Of a stretch of DNA of 64,000 nucleotides, positions 17,702 to 25,085 are shown piece after piece. Below the pieces are notes generated by a model that was not told the origin of the DNA, ran no database searches, and was given only the letters and a program-made list of their open reading frames with translations. This DNA comes from Flavobacterium okayamense (GTDB lineage Bacteria; Bacteroidota; Bacteroidia; Flavobacteriales; Flavobacteriaceae): the NCBI RefSeq assembly GCF_019702945.1, contig NZ_AP024749.1, positions 1,488,001 to 1,552,000 of the forward strand, read 5' to 3'. The number at the start of each line of letters is the position of its first letter. Positions within the stretch are counted from its first letter, which is position 1. A program made the position numbers and the translations under genes.

Positions 17702-18400
17702 CTAAATTCCTAAAACGTCTTTCATCGTAAAAACGCCTTTTTTCCCTAAAATCCATTCAGCTGCAACTACTGAACCTAAGGCAAAACCTTCTCTTGAATG
17801 AGCGGTGTGTTTAATTTCTATTTGGTCTACTTCGCTATCATAGAAAACACTATGCGTACCAGGAACATTTTCAATTCTTTTCGCATCGATATGAATTTTG
17901 TTTTCATTAGCTTCGTCTAATGTCCAATTTTCATATGAAGTATTTTTTATAATTCCGTTTGCTAATGAAATAGCTGTTCCACTTGGTGCATCTAATTTTT
18001 GCGTATGATGAATTTCTTCCATTGAAACTTTATACTGTTTCAAGTTGTTCATCATTTTGGCTAAATATTCGTTTAATTCAAAAAAGATATTTACACCCAA
18101 GCTGAAGTTTGAACCATAAATAAAACTTCCGTTTTTTTGGTTACATAACGCCACCATTTCATCATATTTTTCTAACCACCCCGTTGTACCACTTACTACT
18201 GGAATCCCTTTTTCTAAACAAGTTGAAATATTTTCAACAGCTACACTTGGAACACTAAAATCAATAGCAACATCTGCATTTTCTAATCCATCAAAGCTAT
18301 CTTGACTTCCTTTGCGTAAAACTAATTCATGATTGCGTTCTAAAGCTATTCGTTCGATAACTTTTCCCATTTTTCCGTATCCTAAAAGTGCAATTTTCAT
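17702..18400 (-). CDS. dapB: 4-hydroxy-tetrahydrodipicolinate reductase
   Basis: DapB reduces the dihydrodipicolinate precursor in lysine and diaminopimelate synthesis. The nucleotide-binding start is ALLGYGKMGK. GTTGW, FSLGVNIFFELN and the active-site signature EIHHTQKLDAPSGTA are present. At 232 residues it is the short form usual in Bacteroidota. It lies between lepB and the DUF5683 gene in one direction, 44 bases after the latter. Confidence 0.95.
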   Translation of the reverse strand: MKIALLGYGKMGKVIERIALERNHELVLRKGSQDSFDGLENADVAIDFSVPSVAVENISTCLEKGIPVVSGTTGWLEKYDEMVALCNQKNGSFIYGSNFSLGVNIFFELNEYLAKMMNNLKQYKVSMEEIHHTQKLDAPSGTAISLANGIIKNTSYENWTLDEANENKIHIDAKRIENVPGTHSVFYDSEVDQIEIKHTAHSREGFALGSVVAAEWILGKKGVFTMKDVLGI

Positions 18401-18444
18401 GAGGTATATGTCGCTCTTTGTTTTAAGTGTTAGCTAAAAAAGTG

Positions 18445-19005
18445 TTAAAAATTATAGGTTAGTTTTAAACCAGTATTGTATTTGTAGTCAATTTGATTTT
18501 GATAAAGATCTGGAGCGACTGAAAGGTTATCATTTACATTAAATTGCATTAAATGTGCATCAACATTAGCGTCTATAATGTTTAAAATGTAAATTCCTGC
18601 AGTGATTAAAGCTGATAAATCTCTGTTTCTTTGGTGAAATTGTTGCGCACGAATCAATCTGTCGTTATCTAATCCACCATAAATAGGGTGATTAGGATCA
18701 GAAGTTCCATCTAAACGACGCTTATATTCATCTCTAAACTCATGATACTTTTTATTGTTCCAAGTATAAAAGTAAATTCCACTACCTAATCCAATGTAAA
18801 CTATTGGGATTTTCCAATATTTCTTATTGTAAGCTTGTCCTAAGCCTGGTACTAAAGCTGAGTAAAATGCAGCTTTTGCAGGTGATAACGGATTTATTTT
18901 TGTTGAAACCGTATCTTGAACTTCAATTCTAACTTCTTCTTGCGCGACTCCAGTTAAAGTGCCGAAAACGAAAAAGAATAAAAATATTTTGAATAAAGAC
19001 TTCAC
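18445..19005 (-). CDS. DUF5683 domain protein
   Basis: The 186-residue protein has a signal peptide (residues 1-21). The body has SPAKAAFYSALVPGLGQAYNKKYWKIPIVY in two segments around a hydrophobic hairpin, typical of DUF5683. A second hydrophobic stretch (LSALITAGIYILNIIDANVDAHL) follows. It starts with GTG at 19005, whose first base is the last base of the parB stop. The function is unknown; its position behind parAB is common in Bacteroidota. Confidence 0.85.
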   Translation of the reverse strand: MKSLFKIFLFFFVFGTLTGVAQEEVRIEVQDTVSTKINPLSPAKAAFYSALVPGLGQAYNKKYWKIPIVYIGLGSGIYFYTWNNKKYHEFRDEYKRRLDGTSDPNHPIYGGLDNDRLIRAQQFHQRNRDLSALITAGIYILNIIDANVDAHLMQFNVNDNLSVAPDLYQNQIDYKYNTGLKLTYNF

Positions 19006-19901
19006 TAATTGTTGATTAATTTCAAAATACGGTTAAAATCTTCTTCAGAATGGAACGGGATAGTAATTTTTCCTTTACCATTTCCTGCAATTTTCACATC
19101 TACTTTAGCGCCAAAAAAGTCATTAAATGATTTTTTATCAGAATCGTTTACATCAAATGAAGTTGCTTTAGCTTTTGCCGATTTCGGTTTTAAACTATCT
19201 TGATATTTTTTAACTAAAGCTTCGGTTTCTCTAACTGATAAATTTTCAGTTACAACTTTGTGGTAAATATCACTTTGTGCATCAACATCGCTAATGTTAA
19301 TTAAAGCTCTACCGTGTCCCATTGAAATAAAACCATCTCGCATTCCAGTTTGAATGATTGGATCTAATTTCAATAAACGTAAATAGTTTGTAATTGTTGA
19401 ACGTTTTTTACCAACGCGGTCGCTTAATTCTTCTTGTGTTAAATTGATTTCATCAATTAATCTTTGGTAAGAAATCGCAACTTCAATTGGGTCTAAGTCA
19501 TGACGTTGAATATTTTCAACTAACGCCATTACTAATGATTCGTTATCGTTTGCTAAACGAATGTAAGCAGGAATTGTTTCTAATCCTGCTAATTTAGAAG
19601 CGCGTAATCTTCGCTCACCCGAAATTAATTGGTATTTATTAAAATCTAATTTACGAACAGTAATTGGTTGAATGACACCTAATTCTTTAATAGAAGTCGC
19701 TAATTCCGTTAAGGTTTCTTCGTTGAAGTTTGATCTAGGTTGGAATGGATTCACTTCAATTGCATCCAATTCCAATTCAATAATGTTACCAACAACCTTA
19801 TCTGCTCCTTTATCTTCAACCGATTTAATATCGTTTGCTGGGTCTTTCAATAAAGCCGATAATCCTCTTCCTAATGCTTGTTTCTTTACTGCTTTCGCCA
19901 T
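19005..19901 (-). CDS. parB: Chromosome partitioning protein ParB
   Basis: ParB is a CTP-dependent clamp that binds parS and recruits ParA for origin segregation. After the basic start KKQALGRGLSALL comes the ParB/sulfiredoxin-like domain with GERRLRASKLAGL (GERRxRA box) and ALVENIQRHDLDPIE. The DNA-binding helix-turn-helix (LTQEELSDRVGKKRSTITNY) and a C-terminal dimerisation end follow. Length 298 is typical. It follows parA by 5 bases. I found no obvious parS palindrome in the window. Confidence 0.96.
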   Translation of the reverse strand: MAKAVKKQALGRGLSALLKDPANDIKSVEDKGADKVVGNIIELELDAIEVNPFQPRSNFNEETLTELATSIKELGVIQPITVRKLDFNKYQLISGERRLRASKLAGLETIPAYIRLANDNESLVMALVENIQRHDLDPIEVAISYQRLIDEINLTQEELSDRVGKKRSTITNYLRLLKLDPIIQTGMRDGFISMGHGRALINISDVDAQSDIYHKVVTENLSVRETEALVKKYQDSLKPKSAKAKATSFDVNDSDKKSFNDFFGAKVDVKIAGNGKGKITIPFHSEEDFNRILKLINN

Positions 19902-19906
19902 GCTTA

Positions 19907-20671
19907 TTATTTATTTTTTTGAATAATTTCTTCTGCTAAATTTAAGTAATTGCTCGCGCCTTTACTTGTCGCATCATAATTAATAATACTTTCACCAAAA
20001 CTTGGTGCTTCACTCAATTTTATATTTCGCTGAATTACCGTTTCAAAAACCATATCGTTAAAATGTTTTTGAACTTCTTCAACCACCTGATTCGATAAAC
20101 GTAAACGAGAATCGTACATCGTCAATAATAATCCTTCGATATCTAATTCTGGATTGTGAATTTTTTGAACACTTTTAATAGTATTCAAAAGTTTTCCTAA
20201 ACCTTCTAATGCAAAATATTCACACTGAATAGGAATGATAACACTATCAGCAGCAGTTAACGCATTTAACGTTAACAATCCTAAAGAAGGTGCACAATCG
20301 ATAATAATGTAATCGTATTTATCTTTAACCGATTGTAAAGCTTGTTTCAGCATATACTCACGATTTTCTTTGTCTACCAATTCAATTTCAATGGCAACTA
20401 AATCGATATGAGCCGGAATTACAGATACATTTGGTGCACTACAATTCATGGTTGCCTCATCTGGAGTATTGCTGTGTTCTAAAACTTGGTACGAACCAAT
20501 TTCAACACTTTCCACATCGATACCCAATCCAGAACTAGCATTTGCCTGTGGATCAGCATCTATTAATAAAACTTTCTTTTCTAATACCCCTAAAGAAGCT
20601 GCAAGGTTTACTGATGTAGTAGTTTTTCCTACGCCTCCTTTTTGATTAGCGATTGCAATGATTTTACCCAT
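19907..20671 (-). CDS. parA: Chromosome partitioning ATPase ParA
   Basis: The 254-residue protein has the deviant Walker A KGGVGKTTTSVNLA, followed by LLIDADPQANASSGLG (A') and IIIDCAPSLGLLTLNAL (Walker B). ParA dimerises with ATP, binds DNA non-specifically and moves ParB-bound origins. It is the first gene of the parAB-DUF5683-dapB-lepB-wbqC block. The upstream spacer holds TATTTTTA on the minus strand, a near match to the -7 box. Confidence 0.96.
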   Translation of the reverse strand: MGKIIAIANQKGGVGKTTTSVNLAASLGVLEKKVLLIDADPQANASSGLGIDVESVEIGSYQVLEHSNTPDEATMNCSAPNVSVIPAHIDLVAIEIELVDKENREYMLKQALQSVKDKYDYIIIDCAPSLGLLTLNALTAADSVIIPIQCEYFALEGLGKLLNTIKSVQKIHNPELDIEGLLLTMYDSRLRLSNQVVEEVQKHFNDMVFETVIQRNIKLSEAPSFGESIINYDATSKGASNYLNLAEEIIQKNK

Positions 20672-20811
20672 TTTACGATTCAGAATTTAGGATGGTAAAA
20701 ATACAATTATTTATGGTTTATTCAAGTTAAATTTGTTAACAATAGACAATATAGTAAAATATATTTTGGCATAAAAAGTTAGTGTAAAAATTACCAATTA
20801 TTTAAGAATCT

Positions 20812-20819
20812 TATTTTTG
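20812..20819 (+). promoter_or_regulatory. Probable -7 box for the nucleosidase-like gene
   Basis: TATTTTTG matches TAnnTTTG 16 bases before the ATG at 20836, which would leave a very short leader. Confidence 0.45.
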
Positions 20820-20835
20820 TAAAAAAAATAAACTG

Positions 20836-21396
20836 ATGAAAATAAATATAATTACTCCAATGGAAATTGAAAACGAAAAAGTTATCAGTGCTATTGAGAG
20901 AATTCAAAATAAAAAACACGAATATCATTTGGTTACTTCTGAAATTGGAAGAGAAGCAACAGCCAAAACCATGATGTATTTGCCCGATAGTGATGTGACT
21001 ATTCTGTTAGGTTTTGCGGCAATTGTTGGAAAAGAATCGGAAATGCCATACGAACTACGTTTTGGGAAACCTATTGAAATCACTACAGCATCTTTATACG
21101 GTTACGAAGGCGGCTTATTTGAAAATGGAAAACCAATTCGTGTACAACCGAAATTAAATTTACCTTGTTTGTCTTCTTTAACTTCCGATAAATTTGTTCG
21201 AACAACCAATTTAGCTGAAAAGACGGTAGTAAACATGGAAGATTATACTTTTATGTATTTAAAACGCCCGCAAGATTTTATTGTTCGAGTGATTTCGGAT
21301 TATTTGCCACATGAAGTTGAAATTGATTTTTTCGAACATGTAAAAAACATCGACTTTTTATCGGCAATTGAAGCGATTGAAAATAATTTAATATAG
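20836..21396 (+). CDS. Nucleoside phosphorylase / nucleosidase-like protein
   Basis: The 186-residue protein starts INIITPMEIENEKV, like MTA/SAH nucleosidases and other PNP/UDP family members (…AMexE). It has ILLGFAAIVG where the family has a glycine-rich strand, and VNMEDYTFMY where the family has the ribose-contacting vxMExaA motif. It is shorter than usual (about 230) and the catalytic acid is not obvious. It may act on MTA/SAH-type substrates or be a diverged relative. It converges on a methionine-type aminotransferase. Confidence 0.5.
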   Translation: MKINIITPMEIENEKVISAIERIQNKKHEYHLVTSEIGREATAKTMMYLPDSDVTILLGFAAIVGKESEMPYELRFGKPIEITTASLYGYEGGLFENGKPIRVQPKLNLPCLSSLTSDKFVRTTNLAEKTVVNMEDYTFMYLKRPQDFIVRVISDYLPHEVEIDFFEHVKNIDFLSAIEAIENNLI

Positions 21397-21398
21397 TT

Positions 21399-21429
21399 GT
21401 CACTTCGAGCGGAGTCGAGAAGTCTCATT
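21399..21429 (+). repeat. Dispersed repeat, copy 2 (core GAGCGGAGTCGAG)
   Basis: GTCACTTCGAGCGGAGTCGAG then AAGTCTCATT fills almost the whole gap between the two converging genes. It differs from copy 1 by compensating changes on the two sides of the core (TTCC..GGAA versus CTTC..GAAG), which keeps the imperfect palindrome. Confidence 0.8.
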
Positions 21430-21431
21430 AT

Positions 21432-22559
21432 TTAAATCCCACACAACTTCTCCGCAGCAGCTAGCAAAGTTTCATCCGTTTTAGCGAAACAAAAACGCAA
21501 CATATGTTTGTCGGTTGCATCTTCATAAAAAACCGAAATTGGAATAGCGGCTACACCATATTCGGTGATTAGTTTTTTAGCGAAATCAACGTCGTTTTCT
21601 TTAGAAATGGCGTTGTAATTTACTACCTGAAAATACGTTCCATCGCAAGGCATTAATTCAAATCGACTATTTTTTAGTAAGCTTTGGAATAAATCTCTTT
21701 TTTGTTGGTACATTTTTGAAATTTCACTAAAATCAACTACATCTAAATATTCTGCAATGGCGTGTTGGGAAAAACTATTCACACTGAAAACCAAAAACTG
21801 GTGTACTTTTTTCATTTCGTACATCAAATTTTCAGGCGCAATTAAATAGCCAACTTTCCAACCGGTAACATGTAGCGATTTCCCAAAAGAGGAAGCAATA
21901 ATGGTTCTATGTTTTAATTTTTCGCGAGTATTAAATGAGATATGCGGTTGTGTAAACGTAATGTATTCGTACACTTCATCACCCAAAACTATAATCTCAG
22001 GATGTTTTTCTAAAATAGTTTCTAAAGCTTCAAAATCACTTTCTGTCCAAATTCTTCCTGTAGGATTGTGCGGATTATTCACTACAATCATTTTGGTTTT
22101 TGGCGTAATTGCCGCTTCAATTGTGTTGAAATTTGGCGTGTAATCTAAATTCAACGAAACACGAACAGGTTTTCCACCAGCGACTAAAACGGAAGGTTCG
22201 TAACTGTCATAACTTGGATCTAAAATAATGACTTCGTCATTTGGATTCACAAATGTATTAATGGCTGTAAAAACACCTTGCGTAGCACCAGCAGTAATTA
22301 GCATTTCGGTTAAAGTGTTGACTTTTCTACCGTATTGTTTTAAAGTTTGATTCGCAATTTTATTTAATAGCGAAGGCAAACCAGCCATAGGTGTATATTG
22401 GTGAATATTTTCACGAATAATGCGTTCCGAAATTTGTAATAAACGCTCGTCTTCAGGGAAATTTGGAAATCCTTGCGATAAATTGATAGCTCCGTGTTGG
22501 TTCGCTAATTGCGACATCACGGAGAAGATACTAGTGGTAATGTTAGGTAATTTAAACAT
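21432..22559 (-). CDS. Methionine-type aminotransferase, class I PLP enzyme
   Basis: The 375-residue protein has the fold-type I motifs NLSQGFPNFPED, NNPHNPTGRIW, GDEVYEYITF and the PLP lysine in SSFGKSLHVTGWKVGY. The order and spacing match the YbdL/KAT-like methionine aminotransferases. These use methionine or its keto acid KMTB and can regenerate methionine at the end of salvage. A role with the convergent nucleosidase-like gene in methionine or SAM recycling is inferred. It is monocistronic as far as seen. Confidence 0.88.
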   Translation of the reverse strand: MFKLPNITTSIFSVMSQLANQHGAINLSQGFPNFPEDERLLQISERIIRENIHQYTPMAGLPSLLNKIANQTLKQYGRKVNTLTEMLITAGATQGVFTAINTFVNPNDEVIILDPSYDSYEPSVLVAGGKPVRVSLNLDYTPNFNTIEAAITPKTKMIVVNNPHNPTGRIWTESDFEALETILEKHPEIIVLGDEVYEYITFTQPHISFNTREKLKHRTIIASSFGKSLHVTGWKVGYLIAPENLMYEMKKVHQFLVFSVNSFSQHAIAEYLDVVDFSEISKMYQQKRDLFQSLLKNSRFELMPCDGTYFQVVNYNAISKENDVDFAKKLITEYGVAAIPISVFYEDATDKHMLRFCFAKTDETLLAAAEKLCGI

Positions 22560-22627
22560 GGCACGAAAATACTAAAAATGTCCCGAAGATTTCTTTAATA
22601 AAATAGGAAATTGAAGCTTGAAATTTG

Positions 22628-22703
22628 TTGTGGCAAAAAAATAAAAAATGCAAAATTGCCACACTTTTTGTGGCATTTTTTTTAAAATGAAAACTTTGCC
22701 ATA
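22628..22703. repeat. Cluster of TGTGGCA / TGCCACA inverted repeats
   Basis: TTGTGGCAA (22628-22636), TTGCCACA (22656-22663), TGTGGCA (22669-22675) and TTTGCCAT (22695-22702) lie together upstream of the aminotransferase gene. GCCACA-CTTTT-TGTGGC followed by eight T looks like a plus-strand terminator hairpin although no plus-strand gene precedes it. The cluster could be an operator for the aminotransferase, an insulator, or part of a small transcript. Confidence 0.45.
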
Positions 22704-22784
22704 GCTTTTTTTCTAGAATTTTGATCCTGAAATTAAGTTTTAACTACCTGAAAATCAATACAAAAAAATAAAATAAATTTTTAT

Positions 22785-22816
22785 TTGGAAAATTGAAAAT
22801 TTTAAATATAAATTTG
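22785..22816 (+). promoter_or_regulatory. Strong promoter upstream of the 27-codon leader and rtcB
   Basis: TTG at 22785-22787 and TAAATTTG at 22809-22816 are 21 bases apart, an excellent match to the Bacteroidota consensus. No other good promoter lies between here and rtcB. This suggests the leader and the rtcB operon start from this site. Confidence 0.7.
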
Positions 22817-22852
22817 CAGCAGAAATTTAATAACCTTTTAAAACGAAGAAAA

Positions 22853-22936
22853 ATGTTTGTATTTAAATCATTACCTCAAAGCAATTCATCAGTTGGAACT
22901 GGTGTGGCTGTTCTTCGTGGCTTAACGCAATCATAG
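22853..22936 (+). CDS. 27-residue peptide, possible leader peptide
   Basis: An ATG at 22853 opens 27 codons ending in TAG at 22934-22936. The peptide reads MFVFKSLPQSNSSVG then TGVAVLRGLTQS. It lies between a strong promoter and a strong terminator, 8 bases after segment 1 of the candidate attenuator; codons 20-23 form segment 2. No run of one amino acid suggests a classical biosynthetic attenuator. It may be a leader peptide whose translation controls rtcB, or an independent small protein gene. Translation is not proven. Confidence 0.45.
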   Translation: MFVFKSLPQSNSSVGTGVAVLRGLTQS

Positions 22937-22956
22937 ATTAAAACACTATATATGAA

Positions 22957-22988
22957 AAAGCCCGAAGACATTTAGTTTCGGGCTTTTT
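22957..22988 (+). terminator. Intrinsic terminator between the leader frame and rtcB
   Basis: AAAGCCCGAA (22957-22966) pairs over 10 bases with TTCGGGCTTT (22977-22986), followed by T. It lies 116 bases before the rtcB start, so rtcB expression from the upstream promoter needs readthrough. Confidence 0.85.
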
Positions 22989-23104
22989 TGTTTATTCTAG
23001 AACCTTCAAAATTTTCCCGAAACGATTTCAAAAAAAAGCAATGTGCTAAGTATGCCATTTTGGTTTGCTGCGGTTCATTGTTATGAATCATTTTTAAAAT
23101 TATT

Positions 23105-24496
23105 ATGGGAAATAAACTATCTGGGAAAGACCTAATCAAATTAGGCTTCCCAAAAAATAATGCAATAAATATTGCCTTAGGGCAAATTAATAGATATCGA
23201 AAAAGAGAGAAAAAGGAGAAAATTTTAACCGAAGCTAAGCAAGTATTGTTACATCCAGAACAATTTAAAGGAGATGGTACTTGGGGAAAAGTGGTGGAAG
23301 GTTTAATCAATCCCGTTCAAGTAAAGTTTAACGAATTAAAAACTACTCGAGCGCCTTTTTCAATTTTTGGAGAAAACGAAATTGATGAACAAGCAAAGTT
23401 TCAATTGTATGATGCTTTAAAATTACCTGTAGCGGTAAAAGGTGCTTTAATGCCCGATGCACATTCAGGATATGGATTACCAATAGGCGGAGTTTTAGCC
23501 ACTGATAATGCGGTTATTCCGTATGGAGTAGGTGTGGATATTGGTTGCAGAATGAGTCTTTCTATTTTCGATTTACCGGCTTCTTTCTTCAAAGGGAAAG
23601 ACCATCAATTGCAAGCGATTTTGAAAGACAATACCAAATTTGGTATGAGTGAAACGCATAAAGTTAAAGCTGATCACGAAGTGTTTTATCGCGAAGAATT
23701 TAAAACCATTCCATTGGTAAAACAATTGTTAGACAAAGCCTATAAGCAATTAGGTTCGTCTGGCGGAGGAAATCATTTTGTGGAATTCGGAATTGTGAAA
23801 TTAGACAATCCGTTGCCTGAATGGAAATTGGAAGCCAAAGAATATGTAGCGGTTTTGTCACATAGTGGTTCAAGAGGATTGGGTGCTAATATAGCCAAAC
23901 ATTATACGTATTTAGCGAGTAAACAATGTCCGTTACCAAAGAATGTACAACATTTAGCTTGGTTGGATTTGAATACGCACGACGGACAAGAATATTGGTT
24001 AGCAATGAATTTAGCAGGCGATTATGCCAAAGCATGTCACGAAGATATTCACCGAAGATTGGCTAAAGCGCTTGGGAAACGCATTGTGGTGACTATTGAA
24101 AACCATCACAATTTTGCTTGGAAAGAAATCGTAGACGGTAAAGAATGTATTGTACACCGAAAAGGAGCGACACCAGCTGCCAAAGGACAATTGGGAATTA
24201 TTCCAGGTTCTATGACAGCTCCTGGATTTATCGTAATGGGTAAAGGCAACGAAGACAGTTTGCAATCGGCTTCTCACGGAGCGGGTCGTTTGTTTTCAAG
24301 AGCAAAATGTAAAGCAACTTTTACGCAAAGTCAGATTAAAAAAGTCTTAGCGGATAATGATGTGACTTTGATTGGTGGAAATATTGATGAAGCGCCAATG
24401 GCATACAAGAACATTCATACGGTAATGAATTTACAAACCGAATTAGTAGATGTGTTAGGTACTTTCACACCGAAAATTGTTAGAATGGATAGATAA
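23105..24496 (+). CDS. rtcB: RtcB-family RNA ligase, PrfH-associated
   Basis: RtcB joins RNA ends carrying 2',3'-cyclic phosphate or 3'-phosphate to 5'-OH ends, using GTP and Mn2+. The 463-residue protein has the metal ligands D118 and H120 (MPDAHSGYG) and C148 (GVDIGCRM). It also has GGGNHFVEFG, LSHSGSRGLG, ENHHNFAW, the guanylylated-histidine motif HRKGATPA, and SASHGAGRLFSR. The N-terminal 75 residues (GKDLIKLGFPKNNAIN…) extend beyond the minimal RtcB core. The operon with prfH marks it as the RtcB2 type that reseals 16S rRNA cut in the decoding centre. That assignment follows from context plus the published RtcB2-PrfH pair. Confidence 0.93.
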   Translation: MGNKLSGKDLIKLGFPKNNAINIALGQINRYRKREKKEKILTEAKQVLLHPEQFKGDGTWGKVVEGLINPVQVKFNELKTTRAPFSIFGENEIDEQAKFQLYDALKLPVAVKGALMPDAHSGYGLPIGGVLATDNAVIPYGVGVDIGCRMSLSIFDLPASFFKGKDHQLQAILKDNTKFGMSETHKVKADHEVFYREEFKTIPLVKQLLDKAYKQLGSSGGGNHFVEFGIVKLDNPLPEWKLEAKEYVAVLSHSGSRGLGANIAKHYTYLASKQCPLPKNVQHLAWLDLNTHDGQEYWLAMNLAGDYAKACHEDIHRRLAKALGKRIVVTIENHHNFAWKEIVDGKECIVHRKGATPAAKGQLGIIPGSMTAPGFIVMGKGNEDSLQSASHGAGRLFSRAKCKATFTQSQIKKVLADNDVTLIGGNIDEAPMAYKNIHTVMNLQTELVDVLGTFTPKIVRMDR

Positions 24497-24507
24497 AATT
24501 TAAAATT

Positions 24508-25074
24508 ATGGGAGCACCACATAACATTAAGAGATACGGCGAATTGTGGAATCAATTACGTATCGATGAAGGATTGAGAATCCTTTCTATTATAAAAGAA
24601 TATATAGTTATTTCTGGAGGTTGGGCATGGCACTTTATGAGCGTGCCTAACCACACAGAATATAAGCATGCACACGATCATAAGGATATTGATGTTTTTG
24701 TAAATCCTAAAAATGTTTCTAGAGTAATGGAACTTTTACAAGCAAATGGTTTTGAAAAAGTTTGGACTCGATATGACCATTTGCCTAGTCAAGAGAATTT
24801 TAGGAGATATGAAAAAGTTATTGAAATAAAAGGTGAAAAACCTTTTAGAATAACTATCGATTTTTTTGAAAGAGATGATATTAAGGCTATAGAGTCTAAT
24901 GGATTTTTGGTGGTTTCACCAAGCCAATTATTGACTTTTTATAGAAACATTCATTCAAGTGATAAATGTTGGGCAGTTTTGAAAGCTAAAGAATTTATAG
25001 AGAAGGGAATTAATCCAGTAGGAAGAATTGAGCTTTCTGAAATTCCAAAAGAGTTTCAAAAAGTTAAAAAGTAA
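24508..25074 (+). CDS. Nucleotidyltransferase-like protein between rtcB and prfH
   Basis: The 188-residue protein has ISGGWAWHF (G37-G38-W-A), HKDIDVFV (D60, D62) and FRITIDFF (D118). This is the layout of minimal polymerase-beta-type nucleotidyltransferases (GG…DxD…D), closest by eye to ANT(2'')- or AbiEii-like enzymes with GGWA…DDID. The active-site acids are all present. Eleven bases separate it from rtcB and eleven from prfH, so it is embedded in the repair operon. Its substrate is unknown: it could add nucleotides to RNA ends, modify an antibiotic, or act as a toxin-like NTase. The fold call is fairly good; the role is open. Confidence 0.65.
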   Translation: MGAPHNIKRYGELWNQLRIDEGLRILSIIKEYIVISGGWAWHFMSVPNHTEYKHAHDHKDIDVFVNPKNVSRVMELLQANGFEKVWTRYDHLPSQENFRRYEKVIEIKGEKPFRITIDFFERDDIKAIESNGFLVVSPSQLLTFYRNIHSSDKCWAVLKAKEFIEKGINPVGRIELSEIPKEFQKVKK

Positions 25075-25085
25075 AATTTAAAATA

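Larger units (their letters stand above)
22843..22988 (+). promoter_or_regulatory. Candidate translation-controlled attenuator of the rtcB operon
   Basis: Four segments can pair in two exclusive ways. Segment 1, ACGAAGAA (22843-22850, just before the leader ATG), pairs fully with TTCTTCGT in segment 2 (22911-22918). Segment 2, TCTTCGTGGC (22912-22921), can instead pair with segment 3, GCCCGAAGA (22960-22968), over 9 pairs with one bulged T. Segment 3 is also the left arm of the terminator that pairs with segment 4 (22977-22986). Pairing 1:2 plus 3:4 would terminate; pairing 2:3 would let transcription reach rtcB. The pairings are directly visible; regulation is inferred. Confidence 0.5.

Noticed and set aside
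19005..20835. Search for a parS site near parAB
   Set aside because: No convincing GTTTCACGTGAAAC-like palindrome was found here or elsewhere in the window, so none is reported.
22972..23310. Minus-strand frame of 112 codons across the terminator and the start of rtcB
   Set aside because: It is antisense to the conserved rtcB N-terminus and to a terminator arm, with no recognisable motif.
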